From Alitta virens (Eukaryota; Annelida; Polychaeta; Phyllodocida; Nereididae), in contig OW028580.1 of the NCBI GenBank assembly GCA_932294295.1, positions 38,358,836-38,422,835 of the forward strand: a DNA stretch of 64,000 nucleotides, written 5' to 3'. This document shows positions 46,967 to 56,437 of the stretch, one piece after another; position 1 is the stretch's first letter, and every line of letters starts with the position of its first letter. The translations under genes and the position numbers were made by a program. Under the pieces are notes generated by a model. The model worked only from the letters and a program-made list of their open reading frames with translations. It was not told the origin of the DNA and did not search any database.

Positions 46967-47849
46967 CTTCTTGTATGAGACGTCATACATTTCCAAGGAT
47001 GGCAATTGCGGGGAAATGGCATCGCTTTAAAACTTGGTGGTTCACTCATTTCCTACATGTCTAAGTAGAGGCCTGAATTGCTTGCTGCTAATGTCCTTGC
47101 AATTGCTGATGTGGCCTTTATAAATCCCCAACAAATCAGTGCACTGACATTCAGTCCAAGACAATGAGTGCTCCACGAGCCAAACTGTCAATGTTTCTGC
47201 AGGGCTGGATTGATTTAAATGCTTTCTGTTTACAGCAGATTGATATTACTGAAGTCATCACCAATAGACATCAATAACAGCCACTCAACCATAAATATAA
47301 CCTAGCCTAATGGCAGGGAATCTTGCAATCTCCTAAAATACCACAATTATTGCTCATGATCTACTGAACACATCAGCATTTGGGGGCGATTTTATAGTGA
47401 TAAGACCATGCAAACACTATAAACTAGTCTTAATACTGGTCATAAACAACTCTATGTGGATTCATTGTTTATGATTGAGCTGTAATTGCTTCAGCATTAA
47501 TCTTCCTAAACGTCCGCGTTCTTGTAATAGTTTGTTGGGGCAGTAGCAGGATCTATAAGTGCCAGAATTATGTCCACTCTTCTGAGTCAATTGTTTGTGT
47601 GCAAATTAAATGGAGAGTGTGTAAAAGCATGACCTGATGGATGCACCTAAGTTTTTTCTTGTGCTTTTTTCAATGTTTCCTAGATGCACTGACGTTTCCA
47701 AGGTGCTGCAGATCCGCACTTAGGCAAGAGTTATAGCCACTGGGGCCAATTCAGAGCAGCATAAAACAGCGATTTATTGCAAAATGTGTGAACAGGACTA
47801 CTTTAATGTAGTTGGTGTTGTGCTTCATATGAAGGGTCTGTATGAGGTC
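46967..47849. other. upstream flank of the GPCR gene, no further gene
   Basis: Probable promoter and 5' flank. No TATA box or upstream exon could be assigned. Confidence 0.4.
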
Positions 47850-48420
47850 TTGTGACTGTAACTCAGCCACATTCAGTTACTTTGTGGTCCGGAATTCATT
47901 TATATCCGTTTGTAGTCCACTTTTCTTTTTTTATCGAGGTCTGGCAAGTTTAACTTAGCCCCGTTTAGTTACTTTGTGAATTTATTTATATCCACTTGTC
48001 GCATTCAAGAGTATTGCGACTTTAACTCAGCCACACTCAGTTACTTTGTGGTCCGGAATTCATTTATATCCGTTTGGAGTCCAGTTTTCTTTTTTTATCG
48101 AGGTCTGGCAAGTTTAACTTAGCCGCGGCTAGTTACTTTGTGAATTTATTTATATCCACTTGTCGCATTAATGTCTTGCGACTTTAACTTTGCAACATTC
48201 AGTTACTTTGTGGTCCGGAATTCATTTATATCCACTTGTAGTCCACTTTTCTTTTTTCTATCGAGGTCTTGCAAGTTTAATTTAGCAACATAGATCTAGT
48301 TACTTTGTCAATTTTTTTATATCCACTTGTCGCATTAAAGTCTTGCGACTTTAACTTCGCCACATTCAGCTACTTTGTGGTCTGGAATTAATTTATATCC
48401 ACTTGTAGTCCACTTTTCTG
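47850..48420. repeat. tandem repeat, unit about 165 bp, roughly 3.4 copies
   Basis: Each unit contains gactttaactcagccacattcagttactttgtggtccggaattcatttatatcc...tagtccacttttctttttttatcgaggtct.gcaagtttaacttagc...tagttactttgtgaatttatttatatccacttgtcgcatt. Unit starts fall near 47854, 48018, 48180 and 48346. Each unit also has an internal half-repeat (AGTTACTTTGTG...TTATATCC). Diverged pieces recur at 49340-49510. Confidence 0.9.
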
Positions 48421-49739
48421 GAATATGAAACTATCAATCAGCATTAAACTGTCTAGCATGGTAGTATGGACCTGCATTGAACAGGTCACGATCACAACAG
48501 AGACTGAATAGTAACTGGAAGCTAGCAATTCCAACAGGGCCTCTTTCATCCTCTTGTACTCCATCCACATGTCCTCACAGTATGTCCAATAAAGTGGTAA
48601 GGACAATAGGTGGTTGTCCACTTGAGGCAGTGCATGCTGAGGCTATGTCCAATAAATTAGGCTTAGTCTTTGTGGAAAGGTCTGAGCTATTCCAAGCTAT
48701 TCAAAGGGTGTCTCTAGTGGTGTAAGATGGTTGTCACTAAAGAGCATTTTGGAGTAACTTTCTTGACATCAACATTTAATATTTTTATATATGCACTGTT
48801 TTCAATACTTTTTCCTGTATTCATCCGAATGTATTGTTTATCACTTGAATCAACTCTCTGGTGTAAAATATATCCACTGTTCTACTTTGAACTGTCCAAA
48901 GTTGGTGCAATTTTATATTATTGCTTTCTTTCCAGCAATTCAGGTATTCCCATCAGATTGATTGTTAACTTAATTAATATGTCATTAGGTCCATTTAACA
49001 TTCCTCCGTGCAATGTGTTATACACTTGCATTTGAGATAGATAGTAACTCTTGTTCCAGCAATACACCAATAACTATCCTGTATGACGGTTATGTAACAA
49101 CAGTGACAGACAGGACAATCCCAGAGATGTTTGTCCAATGATGACGTAATACTCTGCTAGATCACTATATTGTTTTACATAACTCTCTGGATTTACATAA
49201 GTACCCAGGCTCACAAACTCCACCGATTGCTATCATTCAGTTATATTGAGTCACGTTTACTGTTATGAGTAAATTTTTCTTCACAATAGCTATTTAATTA
49301 AATACTTGAAGATGGTACTGTTTACCATCATATTCAGTCACATACAGTTATATTCTAGTCCAGAATTCACAAGAAAAGTCCAGTCATTAGTACATGTTTT
49401 TCCTTTAAAGTAACTGTCATCCTGAAGCTGCAGTATCACATTCAAGTTTATTGTAGTCAAGAATTCCAATAAAATCCATCTGTTAAGTCCACTTTTCTTC
49501 AGTATTTTACTGAGGTTGTATTCAACTTTGCAGTATTTGAAAATAACTGTTTTTTTTTTGTCAAATGATCTTCAATAATAAATCCAATCAGTTCGGTCAT
49601 TCACACATAAAAGATAATTAACACTGACCCATCACTGCCCACTGGTCATCTGAGTGAAGTGTCAAGTCTAATCAAAGAGCAAGTGGACACTGACCACTGT
49701 CCATTTATTACTGCACTCTGGTGCTGCTGACCAGGGGAC
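48421..49739. other. non-coding stretch with decayed copies of the 165-bp repeat
   Basis: At 49340-49510 the phrases gtccagaattcac and taagtccacttttctt echo the tandem repeat. No gene is recognised. Confidence 0.45.
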
Positions 49740-50530
49740 AATCACTGCTGGACGTGAGGGCGTCTTAACACAGCGTCAGTGTTAAGAGGAAGCGTCTGGG
49801 AACGACCGTCAGACGCTGGAAATGACGCTCCAAATGACGCTGTCACGAGACAAATGCGATGTCCCTTTCTGGGCACTCTCTCTTACTCTCTATTCTCTCT
49901 CCTTCTATTAAGAGAGAGCTGATACAAAGGCCTTTTTCATCTCACCAAAGGACTTCACAGTATGCCATAAGCCTATGTTGCCTTATATCTGGCCTACTGT
50001 TGTGGTCTGTGGGTATGTAATATGTAATTATTTATATGTCCATCCAATGTTAGTTATTTATAGCCTAGTTATATATAGCTAAGTTAATTATGGCCATCCA
50101 ATGTTATTATATAAATTGCCATGAAAGTCTATGAATTCTTAATCATTTTGCACTTTTTTCTTGACCAATTATTAATATATGATACCAGTCTTGAATTTGT
50201 AGTCCAAAATTATGGTATAATCCAATGTCCGCAGCTGTTGTGAAGTATGTTGTACTTTTCGTGGGAACTTAAGTCCCTGATCTCTGTTTAAGTTACACAC
50301 CTTCAATTTAAAAATAGACTAAGAACTTTTCGTCTGCTTTTAATCCAGTTCGTCTGTTCTCGTTCTTTTACGTCTGTTCTCGTAGCGTGCGATGTGGCGC
50401 ACGTACTTAGCGTCGTACTGCTTTCCGCGTCAAAACGGAAGTTGTGACGCTCCGACGCACTCAGAATGACGTCCTACTCCAAACTCCGACGTTTTCACGG
50501 CCGTCTTTTAGCTGTAGTGCTAGCACCCCT
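49740..50530. repeat. candidate MITE with reiterated GACGC/GCGTC motifs
   Basis: At 49750-49860 GCGTC/GACGC occurs at least eight times, including the hairpin cttaacac-agcgtca-gtgttaag. At 50330-50510 GACG/CGTC motifs are again dense (tgacgctccgacgcactcagaatgacgtcc). The outer ends AGGGGACAATCACTGCTGG (about 49732) and, reversed, AGGGGTGCTAGCACTACAGC (about 50530) are loosely inverted. A CpG-rich regulatory region is the alternative. Confidence 0.4.
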
Positions 50531-51063
50531 CCTCTTTGATCGAAGCTCCATCTAGCGGTGGATTACCTGCAAGCAAAACAAGTGGAATCAATACGCGGTG
50601 ATATATGAGCGCGAGGCAAAATAGTTCCCACAAAACTGTATTTTTTGTTTTTCTTTCTTTTATCTCTCTTTCCAGCAGGTTTACATGGATTTCTGTACAT
50701 GTTCCCTCAGTACCCACTGCTAGGAAACCTCTCCCAGAAAACCACCGCAGAGTGTCGCTGTTGAATGCATTGTGGTTCTCATACAAAGTAGTTTCCACTT
50801 AGGCATGCCATCGCCTACTTCCTAAACCACTCGATAGCTGGTGTAGTAAGTGCTGGACAATGTTCTCCAACTTACCAACAAAATTGTCCTTCTATTCGGT
50901 GGGTTTTCTGACAAAAAATTACACGACTGAGCTGTTATACCTTTTTTGACAAACAAGATCGTCAGCTTTATCTGCCAATTAGTCACTTTAGTCAAATTCA
51001 TGTGAACTGACACGTACTTAGAAGTTAGTTGTTATGACTACTGAAACTGGGGTTTGCTAGATT
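50531..51063. other. non-coding stretch, no gene recognised
   Basis: Short frames only. Nothing supported. Confidence 0.4.
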
Positions 51064-51065
51064 CG

Positions 51066-51114
51066 ATCTATCTATCTATCTATCTATATGTTTGTCTATC
51101 TGTTTTTCTGTCTG

Positions 51115-51165
<51 letters not shown>

Positions 51166-51210
51166 GTTTATCTATCTATCTATCTATCTATCTGTCGATC
51201 TATCTATCTG
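51066..51210. repeat. microsatellite (ATCT)n
   Basis: TATC units with a few TGTT interruptions. Confidence 0.95.
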
Positions 51211-51497
51211 TTTAGTTTGTAACATTTTTGAATTGCTTGCAACAAATCTCAAAGACCCTCATGTTTGAATTTGTGAAATGTGTTTGTAGACACAAACAGG
51301 ATGTGGTCCATTTAGCTCTTTAATTTGAAACCTTAAACTTGTCGTAACTTTGTTTGAACAATGATTGATCGTTGCTTAGTAAATATTCCGCCGTTTCTTC
51401 ATGTTTGACTTTTAACAATTCTTGCATTCATTACTAGTTTCAGTTTCTTACGAGACCATTCAAAGACAGGCTTATTTTTGGATGGTACATGGTATAT

Positions 51498-51734
51498 AGT
51501 GAAACCCCACTTTAAGACCACCTCACTATTAAGATCACCCAGTTTTAGACAAGTTGTTCTCTTACCATTGTATTACGTGTAAGTACGCACCTCTCTATTA
51601 AGACCACCTCACCATAAGGACCACACATTTGACGAGTTGTATTCTTAAAATTGCATTCTATCTCTCTGTTAAGACCACCTTGCAATAAGGCCAGAATATC
51701 TGCACTGATGTGGTCTTAATGGCGAGGTTTCACT
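51498..51734. mobile_element. MITE with AGTGAAACC...TTAAGACCA inverted ends
   Basis: The left end AGTGAAACCCCACTTTAAGACCA and the right end (reverse complement) AGTGAAACCTCGCCATTAAGACCA differ at a few bases and one indel. The body repeats the end motif: CTATTAAGACCACCTC or variants occur at about 51520-51535, 51590-51612 and 51662-51680. Fragments occur at 14640, 33985, 42112 and elsewhere. The end type and short length suggest a mariner-like MITE. The TSD is unclear because of flanking TATATA. Confidence 0.75.
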
Positions 51735-52055
51735 TCATATATCATAATCGTGTACACAAAGTTGGTTTCCATGCCGAGGCAACCAGATGAACCCACCCAA
51801 CTCTAGATTTGATGGATGTAGTTTACAATGAAAGTCCACAGATCCTCAGAGGCAGATGTTATGATGAGATAAATGTGGGTGCACCCTTTCACTCATTCAT
51901 CATACGGTTAGCTACATGGTTTCTCAGCAGAGAGAACTATAGAAATGCTAACCACAAATAAGCCACTAAGACCAAGATATTAAGCTTGGATGAAATGGAG
52001 TAATCTCTAAATTAGCCAAGATTTAAGCTATCATGATCCAAAATAGACAGGGATA
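51735..52055. other. non-coding stretch with a SINE2-tail-like trace
   Basis: The phrase ggcagatgttatgatgagataaat (about 51850) resembles the antisense SINE2 tail. Nothing else is recognised. Confidence 0.4.
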
Positions 52056-52328
52056 ACATGGTCTGGTGGACAGGTCAAGGTGTGCGCTTGCTGATCATGA
52101 GGTAGCAAGTTCAAACCCCACCATGGCATGGAAGAGTGGGGCAGATCTTCTAGCATGCAACCACTGCCTCACCCCATCCAGGTGTAATGGGTACTTGGCA
52201 ATAGACAACCACAGTGATGGCGTTGGTATGAGCTCTTGAGCCTGCGGTTAACCCCTGTTCCTGACGGAATACTCCCCAGGAGTTGAGAAAGACTCAAGAC
52301 TGGCCTGCCTAAGGTGTAAAATGTAAAT
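52056..52328 (+). mobile_element. tRNA-derived SINE (SINE3)
   Basis: The tRNA-like head has an A-box region ggtctggtggacaggtcaagg and the B box AGTTCAAACCCC (about 52110). A body with cctcaccccatccaggtgtaatgggtacttggcaatagacaacc...ctccccaggagttgagaaagactcaagactggcctgcc follows. Only one copy was seen in this window. Confidence 0.7.
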
Positions 52329-52959
52329 TTGCAGAACATATACATGTATTCACAATGTTGCAGCTAGCTGACTCTAAAAAACAGTGCTATTCAATCCCTG
52401 TATCATCACACACCCTTTAACATTTTAGACCATGTTCTCTCACATGCATTTGACGTTCAAATCGCATGTTCCACGTGCTTTTTAAAGGTATCATTATTTA
52501 GATTCAGGGCAGCTATCTCCCAAAATACCATGGCAAATAACATGCTTTTTGGGGCATAGAGGCTGGTGCAGCATTGATCCTCTTTGTCAAGTGTCTATAG
52601 AAGGACCCGTTGTTGCACTTGAAGCACTTCAGAGCAAGGGCAGTGTACCTGGTGAAGCTCATATAAGAGCTGGTGTCAAGTATGCGTGTAACAAACCTGA
52701 AGGCATGATTTAACATTTCTAAATAACTAGTACATGTGGTGATTATTAATCCTGTTAAAGTTTTCATATACATTCAAACCTGGGTTAAGCGGTCACCCAA
52801 AATAATAGATGGAGATGGTCGTTTAAGAAAGGTTGCCGTTTAATAAAGGGTTAAAACAACGAGAAGTCAATCTCTGTTTCAATATAATTATTGTATGTAA
52901 AGTAAAACCTCAAAATTAACTCCACCCTTAACAAATTTTGGTTAGTTGGACCTGGTATT
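52329..52959. other. non-coding stretch, no gene recognised
   Basis: The minus frame at 52773-52513 (86 codons) has no recognised features. Confidence 0.4.
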
Positions 52960-53150
52960 GGATTATATAACCTTGTATTGTTTCAATGCTACTGGGTCTG
53001 AAGGTTAGTCAGCTGACCAACTGCAGGTAGACGTAATGATGAGATGATAAGACCTAGTGTTCACACTATGTTACGCATTAACCCCATCAGTGGAATCTTT
53101 TACTTGCCCCAGCATAGACACCAAATACAAGGCACCATCAGTTTAACTTG
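52960..53150 (-). mobile_element. SINE2 body, antisense
   Basis: It contains caatgctactgggtctgaagg...gcaggtagacgtaatgatgagatgataag...attaaccccatcag...tttacttgccccagcatagacacc. Reversed, this matches the body order of 24140-24200 and 29067-29215. Confidence 0.75.
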
Positions 53151-53583
53151 GCCAACATCCAATTGAGATGCAGCAAATTTTTAAAGTCAGATTCTGTACA
53201 AAGGTAATTTTTTCTGAAACTAGTGTGACCTTTCTAGTGAGTGATTTGTCATAATTTTGGTTTTCCTTTGCATCGTAAATTCCTCCATTACGCTATAAAC
53301 ATATATTACATATGGTGTTTACAAGCTTACTATTGGCCTTATGAGCCCTATTTATGAATATAGTGCGAATGGTACTTAACTTTTGAGCATTTGTTGAGCT
53401 TTTATAAGCAACAGCCATAAAATACACATTTTACTCTTTTAAACTGAATGTAATGTAAAGATCAATGCTATTAAACATATTTATAGACATTTTCAAACTA
53501 AGCTAAATGAGTGTTAGCACATGTTGAAATCCTGTTTATCACATACAAACAAATCTTCAAAAGTGGTGTAAAAAGTGACCTCT

Positions 53584-54298
53584 TGTAAAAGGCACTGGCC
53601 TTTTGCTCTTTAATTTAACTAAATGATGATTGTAAATTCAATGTGCAATGTTCTGAGTTGTGGGAGTGATGGCTGCAGATGGCCATCACTGATTGTGGTC
53701 CCATTTTGGACAATGTACTAGTCATTAGTGAAGACAGGGGATCCATCAATGAACCATGGCCAGCTGGCCTGATCATGCTCCACTGTGTGATCTTGATCCT
53801 GATGGCCGAAATGGGATCAAGGGTGATTGGATCTTCCTGGCCTAATGACTGTACAATCTCCTGGGGTGTGGAGATAATGAGGGGAGAAGGGTGTGGGTCA
53901 GGTTGCCTGCCACCTGTCCTGTGTGACTGTGTGCCCTTGAGGGTATAGAATTTATGCATGAGTGAGTTTGTCCATTGTGGGGTTTGGGGGATAATGGATG
54001 ACTGACCATGGGTGCACAGTTGGGAGGGGAGGGAGCACAGTTGGGAGGGGTGTGCCTGGTCCCAGATGAGGAGATCGAATGGTGATTGGGAATTTTACCC
54101 CCTCCATTAAGGAGGGGCCTTTGTCTTGTGAATTCATATAAATAATAAACATGGAATGTTTCTGGCATCTTGGGTTTTGACCAACATACAGAGCAGACCA
54201 ACTTGACACAACTTGCTGTTTTGAATTATCATTATGTTGAGACTATGAAATACTGGAAGGAGACATAGTATGTCACTAACTACACTGAGGATTTTACA
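53584..54298 (+). repeat. 5' LTR, 715 bp
   Basis: TGTAAAA...TTTTACA gives 7-bp inverted ends. A TATAAATA box lies at 54137-54144 and overlaps an AATAAA at 54144-54149. A short internal duplication cacagttgggaggg is at about 54015-54050. Frames on either strand inside it are not genes; they recur identically in the other LTR. Confidence 0.97.
54137..54149 (+). promoter_or_regulatory. LTR TATA box overlapping AATAAA
   Basis: TATAAATA and AATAAA share one base. In an LTR both a promoter and a poly(A) signal are needed. Which role each plays is inferred. The same sequence is at 62546-62558 in the 3' LTR. Confidence 0.5.
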
Positions 54299-54299
54299 T

Positions 54300-54317
54300 T
54301 GGTGACCCCGACGTGAT
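54300..54317 (+). promoter_or_regulatory. primer-binding site matching tRNA-Trp
   Basis: TGGTGACCCCGACGTGAT starts two bases after the 5' LTR. It is complementary over 18 nt to the 3' end of animal tRNA-Trp including CCA, the primer known for avian alpharetroviruses. The tRNA match is from knowledge of the tRNA-Trp 3' end, not a search. Confidence 0.85.
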
Positions 54318-54347
54318 CTGTTTGGAATTGGAAATCACAAAAGGAAA

Positions 54348-54560
54348 ATGGACATCAATCTGAAAATTCAAGAGCTACAAACTGAAATACAGTCAAGACT
54401 ACAAGGTATGAACACTAATGAATTGGAAGAATTAATGGACTTTATTGATCTGGAAATGGAGAGCCAAAGCTTGGAAATACCCACTCTCTATCACTCTAGA
54501 GTGCCTCAGGCTGTTTTTATGCTGTTGTGTTTGGCACAAGTAAGAATGGGCAGATGCTGA
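54348..54560 (+). CDS. small leader frame before gag
   Basis: The 70 codons starting at the first ATG after the PBS encode a helical, charged peptide (LKIQELQTEIQSRL, NELEELMDFIDLEME). Near its end lies CACAA|GTAAGA (GT at 54540), a good splice-donor match. It may be the 5' exon of a spliced subgenomic mRNA, the damaged N-terminus of Gag, or non-coding. Confidence 0.35.
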   Translation: MDINLKIQELQTEIQSRLQGMNTNELEELMDFIDLEMESQSLEIPTLYHSRVPQAVFMLLCLAQVRMGRC

Positions 54561-54630
54561 ACTATTAGGCAATGAGCAGAGGAGCTAGGAAATTGTCTAT
54601 ATAGGAGTGCTCATGTGAAAAGCTATCATC

Positions 54631-55734
54631 ATGAATCTAGACCAGTTCCAGGAATTTCTGAGGGTACAGAAAGCAAGCAATGGGTCCACAGCCTCCATGA
54701 TAGAGACTCAGACCAGACACATACAAGAAAATGGGGAGAAACATGAGGCCCAGGCTCAGGCAAAACGAGTGGCTGGGTGTGATGGATCAACCACCAGGAG
54801 ACTGAGGCAATGGTTCAGGGATGTGGAACTGACCATGCCTTACACAAAAAGGACATTGTTTGTGGCCGCTCAGACAGCAGAGGGAGCTCTGAGGGTGGAA
54901 TTGGAAAGATTTTTGGATACTGCTGAGGATCGCAAGGCAGTGGAGTGGACTGCGTTGAAGGCCCATCTGACTACAACGTTTTTGTCTAAGCATGAGGCTG
55001 ACAGGATGCGAGACGAAATAGAAAAGGTACAGCAGGGGGCTTATGAGACGACAGCAGCTTATGGGAGGAGATTTAGGGAGGCGGCCGACTTAGGCTACCC
55101 CAAGGACAACAGGAATGTGGATCAGCAACGCGCCATGTTGGGAGCATATCTAAGAGGCATGAGAGACAGGAAGGTAGTGGAAAGAGTGGTGAGAGAAGGC
55201 AGACCCAAGGATTATGTGGACGCCATGGAGCAGGTAGCTCAGTATGAAGGGGACGAATATCGCCTATACAGGGCACTGAATGGTTGTGCCCCAGAGGACG
55301 CCCCAGATGAGCCTATGGAAATTGGGGCTGTGGGCAGCGGAATGCCTGAAAGGAGGGGCAAAGAGCCCAGTGGTGAATTAACCGAGTTGACCCGGAGGGT
55401 CAATGGACTGTCAAAAGAATTCACCAAGCTCATCGCAGCCACAAGAGGACCGAAAGCTACAGTGGGAACCGAAAAAGCCCCCGAGAATGCACGTAGGTAC
55501 GGAGGACCAAGTCGACCTGGGGGCGCCCAGGGCCGGCCACCCCTGAGGTTCACAGAGGACGGACGACCTATTTGTGCATTATGTGGGAAGGCAGGGCACC
55601 TGCGCAGAGAATGTGTGGAGAATCGGCCGAGAGGTCGTGCACCTGTTGGGAACGGATTCCCGGGGGGGGGGGGGGGCGCTAAGCGCCGCAGCAGACTGCC
55701 GGGCCTTTGTGAAGTTGAGTCTTCATGGACATGA
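54631..55734 (+). CDS. gag: Gag polyprotein
   Basis: From ATG 54631 the frame has 367 codons. Residues 55-220 are the capsid-like helical region (WFRDVELTMPYT...FVAAQTAEGALRVELERFL...TTFLSKHEADRMRDEIEKVQQGAYETTAAYGRRF), typical of Ty3/gypsy retrotransposon Gag. A single CCHC zinc knuckle follows (C315, C318, H323, C328; CALCGKAGHLRREC), then a basic tail. A G15 run (55662-55676) encodes Gly residues. After it the frame diverges from that of the protease, so about the last 20 codons are probably not native Gag. Confidence 0.9.
   Translation: MNLDQFQEFLRVQKASNGSTASMIETQTRHIQENGEKHEAQAQAKRVAGCDGSTTRRLRQWFRDVELTMPYTKRTLFVAAQTAEGALRVELERFLDTAEDRKAVEWTALKAHLTTTFLSKHEADRMRDEIEKVQQGAYETTAAYGRRFREAADLGYPKDNRNVDQQRAMLGAYLRGMRDRKVVERVVREGRPKDYVDAMEQVAQYEGDEYRLYRALNGCAPEDAPDEPMEIGAVGSGMPERRGKEPSGELTELTRRVNGLSKEFTKLIAATRGPKATVGTEKAPENARRYGGPSRPGGAQGRPPLRFTEDGRPICALCGKAGHLRRECVENRPRGRAPVGNGFPGGGGGAKRRSRLPGLCEVESSWT
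55662..55676 (+). other. G15 homopolymer at the gag-protease junction
   Basis: The frame that continues into protease is one of the other two relative to gag, and the switch falls in this run. It could be a site of ribosomal or polymerase slippage, a length-variable tract, or an assembly error. Confidence 0.7.
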
Positions 55735-56437
55735 TATAAAGGCTCTGGTGGACACCGGGGCAGGGCGCACGGTGCTGCGGCGCAGGGAATTTATGGATAT
55801 TTGTAAGACAATGGGGAGACTCCCAATGTTGAAGGCCTCCCGAGGATTATTGGGAGTTACTGGACATGAACTCAAAGTGTGTGGTGTGACTCAGGTGAGA
55901 GAGGACAACCTGGGAGCTCTGGAAATGATTATTGTGGATGGAATATCCCATCAAGCCATCCTAGGAAGGGACATAAGGAGGCCAGAGGGTGCTCACATAG
56001 ACTATGCCAAGGGGGTGTTGAGATGGCGCGGATCTGTTCTCACCTTGATCCCAGCTCCTGGACAGTGTCAGGCAGACGACATAATGGAGCTGACAGATGG
56101 GAGGGGCGGTACTACAGAGGAGCAAAAAGCAGTTATACAGATATCAGAGTGCATGCTGCGGAATCCAGAGGCGTTTAGTGCATCTGGGCAGCGTTTGGGA
56201 CGCCATAAGGAAATAGAAGTTAGAATAGAAACAACGGGCATGCCCATAAAGCAAAGGGCCTACCGGGTGCCATTTATGAAGAGGGAGGCGCTTGGCTTGA
56301 AGATTGATGAACTTCTGGAGCAAGGAGTAATTGTGCCATCAAAGTCGCCCTGGGCTTCACCGGTGGTATTGGTGGAAAAGAAGGACCCCTCGGACGTTCC
56401 AGGTTCTGTATTGACTTTACAAGACTCAATGCAGTGA
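55677..56437 (+). CDS. pol: Pol part 1: aspartic protease and start of RT
   Basis: This frame is open from before the G15 run, but native sequence probably begins after it. The retropepsin motif is ALVDTGAGRTVL (DTG at codons 60-62 counted from 55574), with the second hallmark ILGRDI about 70 residues later. A linker and the N-terminal part of RT follow (RLGRHKEIEVRIETTGMPIK, VPFMKREALGLKIDELL, GVIVPSKSPWASPVVLVEKKD). The frame is lost near 56385-56395, inside the conserved RT block, and the continuation lies in the frame starting at 56434. Confidence 0.85.

Noticed and set aside
52513..52773. 86-codon minus-strand frame as a gene
   Set aside because: No recognisable domain and no supporting signals. 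Probably chance.
53615..54209. Several antisense frames of 85-119 codons inside the LTR
   Set aside because: They recur unchanged in the other LTR because the LTRs are identical, and show no domain features. They are chance frames in a GC-richer repeat.
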